Shown: positions 38,754-48,968, counted from the stretch's first letter. The stretch: 64,000 nucleotides of DNA from Rhizobium sp. P32RR-XVIII (GCF_012641395.1 NZ_JABAIH010000001.1:186001-250000); one strand, 5' to 3'. Numbers and translations are program-made. Notes: generated by a model not told the origin, from the letters alone.

Positions 38754-39347
38754 TCAGCTGCGGCGGTAGATCCAAAGCTGGGCCGGCGGGATATTGCGGA
38801 CGATGAAATCGAAGTGCTTGATATGGTAACGCTCCGGCCGGGCGATGATCGGCGAGACGGGACCATAGGAAATCTGTACGACAGGCCTGCCTGCCGGAAT
38901 ACGGTCGAGGAGGCTTTCGAGAAGGGCGATCCGCGCTTGCATTGGGAAATTTAAAAGCGGCACGGCCGAAACGACGGAATCGAAAGTCTGATCCTTAAGC
39001 GCGCCCAGCGTCTTGTCCAAGCTGAACGCGTCGCCGTTGATGAAGCGCACGCCCGGATAAAGGCGGACGAGGTGTTCGTAGAAATCGGTCGAATACTCGA
39101 TAGCGACGAGGTTTTCCGGCTTCACGCCGCGGCCGAGGATGGCCTTGGTAATCGCGCCTGTGCCGGGACCGAGTTCCAGAACCGGGAGACCGGAGTTCAC
39201 GTTAACGACACTTGCCATCTTGCGGGCGGTGATCGAGGACGTCGGAACGATGGAGCCGACCGTTTTCGGCCCCTGCATCATGCCCTTGAAGAAGCGGATT
39301 TCCTCATCGAACTTTTTGCCGAGCCGTTCCTTCAGCCGCAACGCCAT
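38754..39347 (-). CDS. pmtA: Phospholipid N-methyltransferase PmtA
   Basis: A 197-residue SAM-dependent enzyme converting phosphatidylethanolamine to phosphatidylcholine, an important rhizobial membrane lipid. It starts MALRLKERLGKKFDEEIRFF with the amphipathic N-terminal helix thought to bind membrane, then PVLELGPGTGAITKAIL (about residues 60-76) as SAM motif I. Length and sequence match the Sinorhizobium/Agrobacterium PmtA type, not the eukaryote-like one. Confidence 0.9.
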   Translation of the reverse strand: MALRLKERLGKKFDEEIRFFKGMMQGPKTVGSIVPTSSITARKMASVVNVNSGLPVLELGPGTGAITKAILGRGVKPENLVAIEYSTDFYEHLVRLYPGVRFINGDAFSLDKTLGALKDQTFDSVVSAVPLLNFPMQARIALLESLLDRIPAGRPVVQISYGPVSPIIARPERYHIKHFDFIVRNIPPAQLWIYRRS

Positions 39348-39463
39348 GCCGTCCTCCACGATCACGCATACAAATCGTCAGTTCTCTATTTGCAGTCCTC
39401 GGATACGAAAACAAGACCAAATGTCGCAATCGGCAAACTTCACGCGATAAATGCGACGCGCGA

Positions 39464-40582
39464 TTACACGCGCATCGGCATCAGAACATAGAGCGCATCG
39501 TCGCCGGCGGTGTCGCGAATAAGCGTCGGCGAGCCCGCATCGGCAAGCTGGAAGATCGCCTGATCGCCGGAAAGCTGGGCCGTGATGTCGAGCAGATATT
39601 TGGCGTTGAAGCCGATTTCCATGGAATCGGTGTCGTAGTCCACGGCCACTTCTTCCGTGGCACTGCCGGAGTCCGGATTGTTGACCGTAAGCAGCAGCTG
39701 GCCGTCGGAGAGCGCCAGCTTCACGGCGCGGCCACGCTCGGAGGAAATCGTCGAGACGCGATCGACAGCCTGGGCAAATGTCGTGCAATCGACACGCATC
39801 TCCTTGTCATTGCCCGTGGGAATAACGCGCTGGTAGTCCGGGAAAGTGCCGTCGATGAGCTTCGAGGTCATGACGATCGAGCCAATGCTGAGGCGGATCT
39901 TTGCGTCCGAGACTTCCACGGTGACGACCGTATCGGGATTATCGACCAATTTCTGCAGTTCGCCGACCGTCTTGCGGGGAATGATGATGCCCGGCATGCC
40001 TTCGGAACCCGAGGGCGCCTTCACATCGGCGCGCGCGAGGCGATGGCCGTCGGTGGCGACCGCACGCAGTTTCAGGTCGCCGCCGCTTTCGATCGTGTGG
40101 AAGAAGATACCGTTCAGGTAATAGCGCGTCTCTTCGGTCGAGATCGCAAACTGCGTGCGATCGATCAGCATCTTGAGATCGGACGCCTTCAGCTTGAACG
40201 AATGCGTGAAGGTGCCAGCTGTCAGATCCGGGAAGTCGGATTCCGGCAGGCACTGTAGCGAAAATTTCGAGCGGCCGGACTGGACCGCCATCGAGCCGCC
40301 ATCCGTCGATGTCGCAAGCAGAACTTCCGAGCCGTCCGGCAGCTTGCGGACGATGTCGTAAAGAAGATGCGCCGGGACTGTCGTCGCGCCGGGCTGCTCG
40401 ACATTGGCGGGCGTGGCTTCGGTCACTTCGAGGTCGAGGTCGGTCGCCTTCATGTCGAGGTTCTGACCATCGGCGCGCAGCAGGATATTGGACAGGATCG
40501 GGATCGTGTTGCGACGTTCGACCACGCGGTGAACGTGGTTCAGCGATTTCAACAGGTTTGACCGCTCAATAGTAATACGCAT
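39464..40582 (-). CDS. dnaN: DNA polymerase III beta sliding clamp
   Basis: A 372-residue ring-forming clamp with three repeated domains, starting MRITIERSNLLKSLNHVHRVVERRNTIPIL and ending DAGDDAL-YVLMPMRV-like (GDDALYVLMPMRV). The C-terminal LMPMR motif borders the peptide-binding groove for polymerase and repair proteins. It is monocistronic here and divergent from rsmI. Confidence 0.97.
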   Translation of the reverse strand: MRITIERSNLLKSLNHVHRVVERRNTIPILSNILLRADGQNLDMKATDLDLEVTEATPANVEQPGATTVPAHLLYDIVRKLPDGSEVLLATSTDGGSMAVQSGRSKFSLQCLPESDFPDLTAGTFTHSFKLKASDLKMLIDRTQFAISTEETRYYLNGIFFHTIESGGDLKLRAVATDGHRLARADVKAPSGSEGMPGIIIPRKTVGELQKLVDNPDTVVTVEVSDAKIRLSIGSIVMTSKLIDGTFPDYQRVIPTGNDKEMRVDCTTFAQAVDRVSTISSERGRAVKLALSDGQLLLTVNNPDSGSATEEVAVDYDTDSMEIGFNAKYLLDITAQLSGDQAIFQLADAGSPTLIRDTAGDDALYVLMPMRV

Positions 40583-40821
40583 GGGATGCTACCGCTTTTC
40601 GACCGTTACTGTCCCGGCGTACAAAGGCGCGCCAGAAGATGCTTTTCGGCTCCGGACCGGAGGAGTGGATAGGCAAAATGGCAGAACTTTGCGGCCGAAT
40701 GCAAGGGGTGCGAGGCCAAGCAGGGCTCCAATTGCGGTTTTCCGCGATGATGCTCACAGAATTCCCGACACTTGCCGCCGACAAAGCCCTCGCGCATAAA
40801 GATTAAAGAGCAAAAGGGGCC

Positions 40822-41748
40822 TTGAACTTGAATAATGAGGATACGCCAAGCGAGAGCGGCGGGCACCGCGGCTATCGCTTGCACAACGTCGCCATTCCGG
40901 CCCGCCCGCTGGAGCCGGCGCTTTATCTCGTCGCCACGCCGATCGGCAATCTCGGTGATATCACGTTGCGGGCGCTGGAAACGCTGGCGGGTGCTGACGT
41001 GCTTGCCTGCGAGGATACGCGCGTGACCCGCGTCCTCCTGGATCGGTACGGCATCCGCAACCGGCCGTTTGCCTATCATGAGCACAATGCCGATGAGGCA
41101 GGTCCGCGATTATTGGCTGCGCTTGCGGCTGGCAAGTCCGTCGCACTGGTCTCCGACGCCGGAACGCCGCTCGTCTCCGATCCCGGCTATCGCCTCGCGC
41201 AGGCGGCGATCGAAGCAGGTTACCGTGTTATTCCAATTCCAGGGGCATCCGCACCGCTCGCAGCGCTCGTCGGCTCGGGTCTGCCGAACGATGCCTTCTT
41301 GTTTGCAGGATTCCTCCCCGTAAAGGACAAGGCACGGCGCGACCGGCTGGCGGAACTTGCCGCCACCCCGGCAACGCTCCTCTTCTTTGAATCGCCGCAC
41401 CGCATCGGCGCGACACTGGCTGCCGCTGCCGATGTGCTTGGGCCGACCCGCAAGGCATCCGTCTGCCGTGAGCTGACGAAGACCTATGAGGAGTTCCGCC
41501 GAGGCACGCTCGCGGAACTTGCCGCGCACTACGCTGAAAACGACAACGTGAAGGGTGAGATCGTGCTCGTGATCAGCCCCCCGGAAGAGAAGCAGGCGGA
41601 CGAGGCGGACGTTGAGGCCATTCTCGCCAATCTTGCGACTTCCATGCCGACGGCCAAGGCGGCCGCTGAGGCTGCTAGGCTCACTGGCCTGCCACGCAAG
41701 GAACTTTACCAGCGTCTGCTCGATATGAAGGTCAGGGATGAGCGATAG
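40822..41748 (+). CDS. rsmI: 16S rRNA 2'-O-ribose C1402 methyltransferase
   Basis: A 308-residue tetrapyrrole-methylase-fold enzyme that methylates C1402 of 16S rRNA. LYLVATPIGNLGDITLRALETL, ALVSDAGTPLVSDPGYRL and PGASAPLAALVGSGLPND are RsmI signatures. No ATG exists before them; the start is a TTG, at 40822 or better 40828, which lies 8 bp after AGGGG. It overlaps yraN by 11 bp, the common rsmI-yraN pairing. Confidence 0.95.
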   Translation: MNLNNEDTPSESGGHRGYRLHNVAIPARPLEPALYLVATPIGNLGDITLRALETLAGADVLACEDTRVTRVLLDRYGIRNRPFAYHEHNADEAGPRLLAALAAGKSVALVSDAGTPLVSDPGYRLAQAAIEAGYRVIPIPGASAPLAALVGSGLPNDAFLFAGFLPVKDKARRDRLAELAATPATLLFFESPHRIGATLAAAADVLGPTRKASVCRELTKTYEEFRRGTLAELAAHYAENDNVKGEIVLVISPPEEKQADEADVEAILANLATSMPTAKAAAEAARLTGLPRKELYQRLLDMKVRDER

Positions 41749-42106
41749 GGATATAACCCTTAGCCGGAGAAAGGCTAAGCGCCGCGGTCATGTCTCGGAA
41801 TATGTCGCGGCGCTCGTTTTGATGCTGAAGGGTTATCGCATCGTAGCGTTCCGCTACCGCACGAAGCTCGGCGAGATCGATATCATTGCTCGAAAGCGCG
41901 ACCTCGCGGTCTTTGTCGAGGTGAAGGCCCGGCGCGACGAATTACGCGCCGTAGATGCGGTTTCGTACGCCGCCCAAAAACGCATCCGGAACGCCAGTGA
42001 TCTGTGGCTCTCGCGCCAGCCGGATTACAGCCGCCTCTCTCAACGGTATGATATTGTAGCAGTATTGCCCGGCCGTCTGCCGCGGCATTTTCCAGATGCA
42101 TTCTGA
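41738..42106 (+). CDS. yraN: YraN/UPF0102 family endonuclease-like protein
   Basis: A 122-residue protein with a PD-(D/E)XK nuclease-like core: GYRIVAFRYRTKLGEIDIIARKRDLAVFVEVKAR (about residues 31-64) with GEIDII and VEVK in the D...ExK positions. It is translationally coupled to rsmI. YraN proteins are widely conserved and thought to act in DNA processing, but the role is unproven. Confidence 0.92.
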   Translation: MSDRDITLSRRKAKRRGHVSEYVAALVLMLKGYRIVAFRYRTKLGEIDIIARKRDLAVFVEVKARRDELRAVDAVSYAAQKRIRNASDLWLSRQPDYSRLSQRYDIVAVLPGRLPRHFPDAF

Positions 42107-42139
42107 TCGGCTTGCATAGCTGTGCAAAATGCCGGATTT

Positions 42140-42179
42140 TGTGACGGTCCTGTCATGAAACTTTTAAGGAGGCGTCACA
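42140..42179 (+). promoter_or_regulatory. Pho-box-like array upstream of ugpB
   Basis: Four 7-bp units are spaced by 11 bp: tgtgacg (42140), tgtcatg (42151), ttttaag (42162), cgtcaca (42173). The pair ctgtcat-gaaa-cttttaa at 42150-42167 fits the PhoB consensus of two direct heptamers with a 4-bp spacer. Phosphate-starvation control of ugp is well known in rhizobia, so binding here is likely but untested. Confidence 0.7.
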
Positions 42180-42228
42180 GTAGCCCTCTATTGCGTCTCT
42201 CACCAATAGTTGGTGAGAGGGTTTATCC

Positions 42229-43554
42229 ATGTTCAAGAAGTTTGCGCTGGCCGCTGCTGCGGTCGTACTGTCTTCGTCGACGTCGTTCGCCGCGACTGAA
42301 GTCACCTGGTGGCATGCCATGGGCGGCGAGCTCGGCCAGAAGCTCGAGCAGATCGTCCAGAAGTTCAACGACAGCCAGACCGAATACCACGTCACGCCGG
42401 TCTTCAAGGGCACCTATCCGGAAACCCTGACGGCCGCGATCGCAGCTTTCCGCGCAGGTCAGCAGCCGGCTATCGTTCAGGTCTTCGAAGTCGGCACGGG
42501 TACGATGATGGCTGCCAAGGGCGCCGTTTACCCGGTCTACAAGCTGATGGCCGATGAAGGCGAGCCGTGGGATCCGTCGAAGTTCATCGCGCCGGTCGTC
42601 GGCTACTACTCCGATCCGGAAGGCAACATTCTCTCCTTCCCGTTCAACTCCTCGACGCCGATCCTCTACTACAACAAGGACGTCTTCAAGAAGGCCGGCC
42701 TTGATCCGGAAGTCGCTCCGAAGACCTATGCCGAACTGGCTGACTTCTCGAAGAAGATCGTCGATTCCGGCGCTGCCAAGTGCGGCTTCACCATCACCTA
42801 TGCTGCCACCTGGCTCGGTCTCGAAAACTTCTCGGCCATTCATGACCTGCCTTACGGCACGCTGCAGAACGGCTTCGGCGGCACCAAGGCTGAACTTAGT
42901 TTCAATGGCCCGAACCAGGCTCGTCTCTGGGACGACCTGAAGAAGTGGCAGGACGCCGGTTACTTCCAGTACGGCGGCCCGGGCGGCGGTCCCGACTCCG
43001 CTCCGAAGTTCTACTCGCAGGAATGCGCCATCTATATGGGCTCCTCGGGCTCGCGCGCCGGCGTCATCGCCAACGCCAAGAATTTCCAGGTTGGTTTCTC
43101 GACGCTCCCCTACTACGACGACGTGACCAAGGATCCGAAGAACTCGATCATCGGCGGCGCAACGCTCTGGGTACTGAACGGCCAGAAGCCGGAAGTCTAC
43201 AAGGGTGCCGCCAAGTTCTTCACCTACCTGAGCCAGCCGGAAGTACAGGCTGATTGGCACCAGTTCTCCGGGTACCTGCCGATCACCAACGCTGCCTACG
43301 ATCTCGGCAAGTCGCAGGGTTACTACGAAAAGAACCCGGGCTCCGACGTCGGTATCAAGCAGATCACCCGCGGCACGCCGTCCGACAACTCGAAGGGCGT
43401 TCGCTTCGGCAACCTGACGCAGATCCGCGACATCATCGACCAGCAGCTCGAAACCGTGCTTTCCGGCAAGCAGACCGGTCAGCAGGCGCTCGATGAAGCC
43501 GTCAAGGAAGGCAACGCCATCCTGCGCGAATTCGAAGCTGCAAACTCGAACTAA
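42229..43554 (+). CDS. ugpB: sn-glycerol-3-phosphate ABC transporter, substrate-binding protein
   Basis: A 441-residue periplasmic binding protein with signal peptide MFKKFALAAAAVVLSSSTSFAA. The mature start TEVTWWHAMGGELGQKLEQIVQKFNDSQ and the C-terminal block GSSGSRAGVIANAKNFQVGFSTLPYYDD match UgpB, which captures glycerol-3-phosphate and glycerophosphodiesters. It is the first gene of ugpBAEC behind a Pho-box-like array. The open frame on the opposite strand is a shadow. Confidence 0.96.
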   Translation: MFKKFALAAAAVVLSSSTSFAATEVTWWHAMGGELGQKLEQIVQKFNDSQTEYHVTPVFKGTYPETLTAAIAAFRAGQQPAIVQVFEVGTGTMMAAKGAVYPVYKLMADEGEPWDPSKFIAPVVGYYSDPEGNILSFPFNSSTPILYYNKDVFKKAGLDPEVAPKTYAELADFSKKIVDSGAAKCGFTITYAATWLGLENFSAIHDLPYGTLQNGFGGTKAELSFNGPNQARLWDDLKKWQDAGYFQYGGPGGGPDSAPKFYSQECAIYMGSSGSRAGVIANAKNFQVGFSTLPYYDDVTKDPKNSIIGGATLWVLNGQKPEVYKGAAKFFTYLSQPEVQADWHQFSGYLPITNAAYDLGKSQGYYEKNPGSDVGIKQITRGTPSDNSKGVRFGNLTQIRDIIDQQLETVLSGKQTGQQALDEAVKEGNAILREFEAANSN

Positions 43555-43617
43555 GCCTTCGAGGCTGACGCCAAGCCCTCCCCATGCCGGGGAGGGCCTT
43601 TCCATGTTAGGCGAGCC

Positions 43618-44502
43618 ATGCAGACAAAGCGCACAATCTTCTCGAACCGCGTCCTGCCATATTTCCTTCTGGCGCCGCAGCTCGCGATTACACTTGTTTT
43701 CTTCATTTGGCCTGCGTTCCAGGCATTCCGCCAGTCGTTCCTGCGCGAAGACCCCTTCGGCATGAAGACGACCTTTGTCTGGTTTGCCAACTACACGAAG
43801 CTCTTCGGCAGCGCCGATTACATGAATGCGCTATGGGTGACGCTGATCTTTTCAGTGTCCGTTACCGTGCTTTCGATGGGGCTTTCGCTGCTCTTCGCCG
43901 TCTGCGTGAACCGCGTGCTGAAGACCGGAAGGCTCTATACGACGCTGCTCGTCTGGCCCTACGCCGTCGCACCCGCCGCGGCCGGCCTTCTCTGGTGGTT
44001 CATGTTCAACCCCAGCATCGGCATCCTGCCCTATATCCTTCGCCATCTCGGCTATGACTGGAACCACCGACTGAACGGCAATGATGCGATGGTCCTCATC
44101 GTCGTCGCCTCGGCCTGGAAGCAGATTTCCTACAATTTCCTCTTCTTCGTCGCCGGCCTGCAGTCCGTTCCGCAATCGGTGACCGAAGCTGCCGCCATCG
44201 ATGGCGCCGGTCCATTCAAGCGATTCTGGACGGTGGTTTTCCCGCTGCTTTCGCCGACAACCTTCTTTCTGGCGGTCGTCAACATCACCTATGCGCTGTT
44301 CGACACATTCCCGGTTGTCGACTCGACCACCTCCGGCGGCCCCTCCCAATCCACCAACACGCTGGTCTACAAGGTCTATGCCGATGGTTTCGTGGGCCTC
44401 AACCTCGGTCCTTCCGCCGCTCAATCGGTCGTGCTGATGCTTATCGTCGTCGCCCTGACCGTGATCCAGTTCCGCTGGGTCGAGAAAAAAGTACAGTACT
44501 GA
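43618..44502 (+). CDS. ugpA: Glycerol-3-phosphate ABC transporter permease UgpA
   Basis: A 294-residue permease with six helices. The EAA loop is VTEAAAIDGAGPFKRFWTVVFPLLSPTTFF (about residues 188-217), the contact site for the ATPase UgpC. The N-terminus FSNRVLPYFLLAPQLAITLVFFIWPA is typical of MalF-type permeases. It follows ugpB after 63 bp and precedes ugpE by 10 bp. Confidence 0.96.
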   Translation: MQTKRTIFSNRVLPYFLLAPQLAITLVFFIWPAFQAFRQSFLREDPFGMKTTFVWFANYTKLFGSADYMNALWVTLIFSVSVTVLSMGLSLLFAVCVNRVLKTGRLYTTLLVWPYAVAPAAAGLLWWFMFNPSIGILPYILRHLGYDWNHRLNGNDAMVLIVVASAWKQISYNFLFFVAGLQSVPQSVTEAAAIDGAGPFKRFWTVVFPLLSPTTFFLAVVNITYALFDTFPVVDSTTSGGPSQSTNTLVYKVYADGFVGLNLGPSAAQSVVLMLIVVALTVIQFRWVEKKVQY

Positions 44503-44512
44503 GGCCCACGCG

Positions 44513-45361
44513 ATGATCGAGAACCGTCCCTTTCTGAACTTCCTCACGCATCTCGTGCTGATCGTCGGCGTGGTAACGGTGATCTTCCCCGTCTACCTCG
44601 CCTTCATCGCCGCGACCCACGGCTCGACGGATTTCATGACCGGCCTGGTGCCGCTTCTTCCCGGCGATCAGCTCGTTTCCAATTTCAGCCAGCTGCTCAG
44701 CAACGGCAACTCGGTGGCCGGTGCGCCACCCTTCGCGCTGATGCTGGCAAACAGCTTGCTGATGGCGGTGATGATCGCCGTCGGCAAGATCGCAATCTCG
44801 ATCCTCTCCGCCTTCGCGATCGTCTATTTCCGCTTCCCGTTCCGCATGGCCGCGTTCTGGGTCATCTTCCTGACGCTCATGCTGCCGGTCGAAGTGCGTA
44901 TCCTGCCGACCTACAAGGTGGTCGCCGACCTCGGCATGCTGAATTCCTATCCGGGTCTAATCATTCCGCTGATCGCCTCGGCGACCGCGACCTTTCTGTT
45001 CCGCCAGTTCTTTCTGACGATCCCGGAGGAACTGATGGAGGCAGCGCGCGTCGATGGCTCCGGACCGATGAAGTTCTTCGTCGATATCCTGCTGCCGCTG
45101 TCGCGTACCAATATCGCCGCTCTCTTCATCATCCTCTTCATCTACGGCTGGAACCAGTATCTCTGGCCAATGCTGATCACCACCGACCCCGGCTATTACA
45201 CCGCGGTGATGGGCATCAAGCGCCTGGCCGCAGTCCTCGACGGCAATACGCAGTGGAACCTCGTCATGGCGGGCGTGATCCTCGCTGCCCTGCCGCCGGT
45301 CCTCATCATCATCGTCATGCAGCGCCTTTTCGTTAAAGGCCTGGTCGAAACGGAGAAATGA
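44513..45361 (+). CDS. ugpE: Glycerol-3-phosphate ABC transporter permease UgpE
   Basis: A 282-residue MalG-type permease, six helices, with the EAA loop [34 protein letters not shown] (about residues 172-205). It pairs with UgpA to form the membrane pore. The stop overlaps the ugpC start by 4 bp (ATGA), so the two are translationally coupled. Confidence 0.96.
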   Translation: MIENRPFLNFLTHLVLIVGVVTVIFPVYLAFIAATHGSTDFMTGLVPLLPGDQLVSNFSQLLSNGNSVAGAPPFALMLANSLLMAVMIAVGKIAISILSAFAIVYFRFPFRMAAFWVIFLTLMLPVEVRILPTYKVVADLGMLNSYPGLIIPLIASATATFLFRQFFLTIPEELMEAARVDGSGPMKFFVDILLPLSRTNIAALFIILFIYGWNQYLWPMLITTDPGYYTAVMGIKRLAAVLDGNTQWNLVMAGVILAALPPVLIIIVMQRLFVKGLVETEK

Positions 45362-46467
45362 CAATGGCCTCTATCGATGTAGAAGGCGTCGGCAAGATCT
45401 ATCACGGTGGGGTCAAGGCGGTCTCCGATGTCGGCATCAATATCAAGGATGGCGAATTCATCGTGCTTGTCGGGCCTTCGGGCTGCGGCAAGTCCACGCT
45501 GCTGCGCATGATTGCCGGTCTTGAAAGCATTTCCGAAGGGCAGGTGAAGATCGGCAATCGGGTCGTCAACAATGTCGAGCCCGCTGAACGCGACATTGCC
45601 ATGGTCTTCCAGAACTACGCGCTCTATCCGCATATGTCCGTCCGCCAGAACCTCGAATACGGCCTGAAGAACCGCAAGACGCCGAAGAATGAGATCGACG
45701 CCCGCGTCGCGGAAGCCGCGCGCATGTTGCAGATCGAGCAATATCTGGAGCGCAAGCCGAAGGCGCTCTCCGGTGGCCAGCGTCAGCGCGTTGCGATGGG
45801 ACGCGCGATCGTCCGCAAGCCTGCCGTTTTCCTGTTCGACGAGCCGCTCTCGAACCTCGATGCCAAGCTGCGTGTTTCGATGCGCGGCGAGATCAAGCGC
45901 TTGCAGCGCCGTCTCGGCACGACCTCGATCTATGTCACCCATGACCAGCTGGAGGCGATGACGCTCGCTGACCGTCTCGTGGTGCTGAATGGCGGCAGGA
46001 TCGAGCAGGTCGGCGCGCCGCTCGACGTCTATCACACGCCCGCCTCCACTTTCGTGGCGAGCTTCATCGGCTCTCCCGCCATGAATCTTCTGAAAGGCGA
46101 GCTGCATGGCGACAAGCTGGCGATCGGCCCGAGCCTGATCGATCTCGCGGGCAATGCCCCGGCCTCCGGCCCCGTCACCATCGGGATGCGCGCGGAGGAC
46201 CTGCGCCTAGCCAAGGCGGACGAATACGCCATGCCGCTGACGGTGGAATATGTCGAAGAACTCGGCTCGCAACGCCTCGTCCACGGGCTTCTGGGCGACC
46301 AGCCACTGACGGCGGTCGTTTCCCCGGAAACGGCGATCGCTGCGGAACTGCGCTTCGTGATTGCGCCGCAAAAGCTGCATTTCTTCGCACATGACACCGG
46401 CAAGCGCATCGCTGGCGGCGCTACGGCTGCCGATAGTCCGGCTGCCGCGGCTCATGCGATCGCTTGA
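45358..46467 (+). CDS. ugpC: Glycerol-3-phosphate ABC transporter ATPase UgpC
   Basis: A 369-residue MalK-like ATPase. Walker A is GPSGCGKST (about residues 39-47), the signature [17 protein letters not shown] (about 137-153), Walker [17 protein letters not shown], and the H-loop YVTHDQ. The C-terminal regulatory TOBE domain is shortened compared with MalK. ATGACAATG offers two in-frame starts. No ugpQ phosphodiesterase follows in the cluster. Confidence 0.96.
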   Translation: MTMASIDVEGVGKIYHGGVKAVSDVGINIKDGEFIVLVGPSGCGKSTLLRMIAGLESISEGQVKIGNRVVNNVEPAERDIAMVFQNYALYPHMSVRQNLEYGLKNRKTPKNEIDARVAEAARMLQIEQYLERKPKALSGGQRQRVAMGRAIVRKPAVFLFDEPLSNLDAKLRVSMRGEIKRLQRRLGTTSIYVTHDQLEAMTLADRLVVLNGGRIEQVGAPLDVYHTPASTFVASFIGSPAMNLLKGELHGDKLAIGPSLIDLAGNAPASGPVTIGMRAEDLRLAKADEYAMPLTVEYVEELGSQRLVHGLLGDQPLTAVVSPETAIAAELRFVIAPQKLHFFAHDTGKRIAGGATAADSPAAAAHAIA

Positions 46468-46562
46468 AACGCATTGTTAAGATTTTAACAGTCGCTTGAA
46501 CGGAGCCGTTACGACTCTCTGCTATTCCGCAATGACCGGGGATAGCAATTAGGGGGTTGTGC

Positions 46563-47066
46563 ATGGCCTGGAAGTTGATGCTCGCAAGCGCGGTCGCGAT
46601 GGCGGCGCGTTCCGTACCGCAGGTCGTTGTGCCGGCGCGGGGCAAGAACTTCGTTGCGCATTCCAGCGATCGCCTGCCGATGAAATCGACGCCGATCAAC
46701 CCGGATTGGGTCGTGGCCGGCGACCCGCAGGCGCGTACCGCGGAACATTCCCGCGGCCATGACGACGCATCAGTGACGGCGATCTGGGACTGCACCGCGG
46801 GCGAATTCCGCTGGTTCTTCGGCTGGGACGAGACGGTGATGATCCTCGAAGGCGAAGTGCATGTCACCGTGGAAGATGGAACCGAGCGGATGCTGCGCGC
46901 CGGCGACGTCGCCTTCTTCGCAGGCGGCACATGGGCAAGCTGGCGGGTGGACAACTACGTGCGGAAGGTCGCCTTCCTTCGCAAGCCGTTCCCGAAGCCG
47001 GTTGCGATCCTCTACCGTCTTCGCAACCTCCTACGAAACGGCGAACAGCAGGGCCTCGCGGCCTGA
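46563..47066 (+). CDS. Cupin domain protein (DUF861, EutQ-like)
   Basis: A 167-residue protein whose C-terminal half is a cupin barrel: DCTAGEFRWFFGWDETVMILEGEVHVTVEDG and MLRAGDVAFFAGGTWASWRV follow the DUF861 pattern (GxFxWxYxxDExxxILEG). The first about 45 residues are extra; a shorter product may start at ATG 46680. AGGGGG precedes ATG 46563. Cupins of this type often bind small molecules; the ligand is unknown. Confidence 0.88.
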   Translation: MAWKLMLASAVAMAARSVPQVVVPARGKNFVAHSSDRLPMKSTPINPDWVVAGDPQARTAEHSRGHDDASVTAIWDCTAGEFRWFFGWDETVMILEGEVHVTVEDGTERMLRAGDVAFFAGGTWASWRVDNYVRKVAFLRKPFPKPVAILYRLRNLLRNGEQQGLAA

Positions 47067-47162
47067 CAAATCCTAGGCTTGAGTGGCCTGACGTCATTGA
47101 TTGGCCGTTGCGTTTGCTCTGCTTGAGACCTACATCTGTCCGGCACTCAATGAGGGACGGAA

Positions 47163-48110
47163 ATGGCCAAGATCAAGAACGTAGCGGTCCAGATGGACCA
47201 TGTCGCGGGTATCAATATCGCGGGCGATTCCACCTTCGCCATGAGCCTCGAGGCGCAAACGCGCGGCTACAAGCTTTTCCATTATACGCCCGAGCGGCTG
47301 AGCTTCCGTGACGGCAAGCTCTACGCCTCCGTTGAGCCGATGCTGCTGCGCGACGTGAAGGGCGACCATTTCGAACTCGGCGCCCCCGAGCGTGTCGATC
47401 TTTCGACCATGGATGTGGTGCTGCTCCGCCAGGACCCGCCCTTCGACATGGCCTACATTACCTCCACGCACCTCCTGGAGCGCATCCATCCGAAGACGCT
47501 TGTCGTCAACGATCCGGCCTGGGTGCGCAATTCGCCGGAGAAGATTTTCGTTACCGAATTTGCCGATCTCATGCCGAAGACGCTGATCACCAAGGATGCG
47601 GAGGAGATCCGCCGCTTCCGCGAGGAGATGGGCGACATCATTCTGAAGCCGCTCTACGGCAATGGCGGCGCCGGCGTTTTCCACTCGACCAGGGACGACC
47701 GCAACCTTTCCTCACTGCTCGAAATGTTCGGCCAGCTCTTCCGCGAGCCCTTCATCGCCCAGCAATATCTGCCGGATGTCCGCAAGGGCGACAAGCGCAT
47801 CATCCTCGTCGACGGCGAGCCGGTGGGCGCCATCAACCGGGTGCCGGCCGAGCACGACAGCCGCTCCAATATGCATGTCGGCGGCCGCGCGGAAGCCACC
47901 GAACTGACGGCCCGCGAAACGGAAATCTGCAGGCGCATCGGCCCGGCATTGAGAGAACGCGGCTTCCTGCTTGTCGGGATCGATGTCATTGGCGACTATC
48001 TGACCGAGATCAACGTCACCTCTCCGACGGGACTCCGGGAGGTCCGCAAGTTCGGCGGTGCCGATATCGCAAGCCTCCTTTGGGATGCCATCGAGCGCAA
48101 GCGCGCCTGA
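47163..48110 (+). CDS. gshB: Glutathione synthetase
   Basis: A 315-residue ATP-grasp enzyme that joins gamma-glutamylcysteine and glycine. [32 protein letters not shown] starts the N-terminal domain. [48 protein letters not shown] (ATP-grasp loop, about residues 160-173) and [17 protein letters not shown] (metal-binding) are all diagnostic. Length is normal. Confidence 0.98.
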   Translation: MAKIKNVAVQMDHVAGINIAGDSTFAMSLEAQTRGYKLFHYTPERLSFRDGKLYASVEPMLLRDVKGDHFELGAPERVDLSTMDVVLLRQDPPFDMAYITSTHLLERIHPKTLVVNDPAWVRNSPEKIFVTEFADLMPKTLITKDAEEIRRFREEMGDIILKPLYGNGGAGVFHSTRDDRNLSSLLEMFGQLFREPFIAQQYLPDVRKGDKRIILVDGEPVGAINRVPAEHDSRSNMHVGGRAEATELTARETEICRRIGPALRERGFLLVGIDVIGDYLTEINVTSPTGLREVRKFGGADIASLLWDAIERKRA

Positions 48111-48146
48111 CCGTTCCGGCTTCTGTTCCCTTTCGTTCGCGCTCTG

Positions 48147-48200
48147 CGTACTCGCTGCAACCCGGCTGCAACGAGTACGTGAATCCGTTCTTTTATTGTT
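48147..48200 (+). terminator. Terminator-like hairpin after gshB
   Basis: Arms cgtactcg (48147-48154) and cgagtacg (48172-48179), with an inner pairing of ctgcaa/ttgcag type, are followed by a T-rich stretch. It lies between gshB and comM. Confidence 0.55.
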
Positions 48201-48291
48201 CTTGTTTTATTCTTTCTTCTATGTAAGATTGCAATCTGTGGCGATAACAAGCCGCAAAACAGGCGTAAAGGTTGCGGGCAGGGGATGGGGC

Positions 48292-48942
48292 ATGGTCGCG
48301 CGCGTCAGTACGGTTGCATTTCAAGGGATTGAAGGCGTACCTGTGGAGGTCCAGGTGATGGTCGCTCCCGGTAAAGTGGGAATGCAGATCGTCGGGTTGC
48401 CCGACAAGGCCGTGGCGGAAAGCCGCGAGCGTGTGCAGGCGGCACTCCATGCTTCCGGTCTCGCGCTACCGGCAAAGAGAGTAACGGTCAATCTCGCGCC
48501 TGCCGATCTGCCGAAGGAAGGCAGCCACTTCGACCTGCCGATCGCGCTCGGCCTGATGGCGGCGCTTGGGGCCATACCGGCGGATGCGCTGGCCGATTTC
48601 GTCGTGCTTGGCGAACTCAATCTCGACGGCACGATTGCGCCGGTTTCCGGCGCTCTCCCGGCGGCGATCGGCGCCAACGCTATGGGAAAGGGCCTGATAT
48701 GCCCGGCTGAGAGCGGCGCGGAAGCCGCATGGGCAGGCGCCGATCTCGACATCCTCGCACCGCGGAGCCTGATCGCGCTTGCCAATCATTTCCGGGGAAC
48801 GCAGGTGCTTTCGCGACCGGAGCCTTCTATCCGCGCCAATGCGGCCAACCTGCCGGACCTTGCCGACATCAAGGGCCAGGAGAGCGCCAAGCGCGCGCTC
48901 GAAGTGGCAGCCGCCGGCGGGCATAATCTCCTGATGGTGTAA
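48292..48942 (+). pseudogene. comM: comM 5' part, truncated by insertion
   Basis: N-terminal 210 residues of the Mg-chelatase-like AAA+ protein ComM/YifB, then four more codons (VGL-type tail is lost; it ends HNLLMV followed by TAA). The visible part holds the N-terminal lid domain typical of ComM: VARVSTVAFQGIEGVPVEVQVMV, MQIVGLPDKAVAESRERVQAA, SHFDLPIALGLMAALG. The break is directly before Walker A. ComM is a helicase that aids integration of transformed DNA. The ATPase part lies 13.7 kb downstream, so this fragment cannot be an active ATPase. Joined at the 17-bp repeat it makes 510 residues, the full family length. Confidence 0.95.
48922..48938 (+). repeat. attL core: 17-bp direct repeat
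   Basis: The sequence cataatctcctgatggt is identical at 48922-48938 and 62657-62673. On the comM side it is flanked by ggcgggc (48916-48922), the left attB arm; on the element side by acaaaagacc (48943-48952), the right attP arm. The point of symmetry falls between 48931 (C) and 48932 (T). Confidence 0.93.
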
Positions 48943-48968
48943 ACAAAAGACCCCACGTGTCAGCGTCC

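Noticed and set aside
42223-43605. Long minus-strand open frame opposite ugpB
   Set aside because: It is a mirror of the highly biased ugpB codon use. ugpB has signal peptide, full family motifs and operon context; the opposite product has none.
48292-48942. comM split as a sequencing error or frameshift
   Set aside because: The two parts are 13.7 kb apart, joined by identical 17-bp repeats with an integrase between them.
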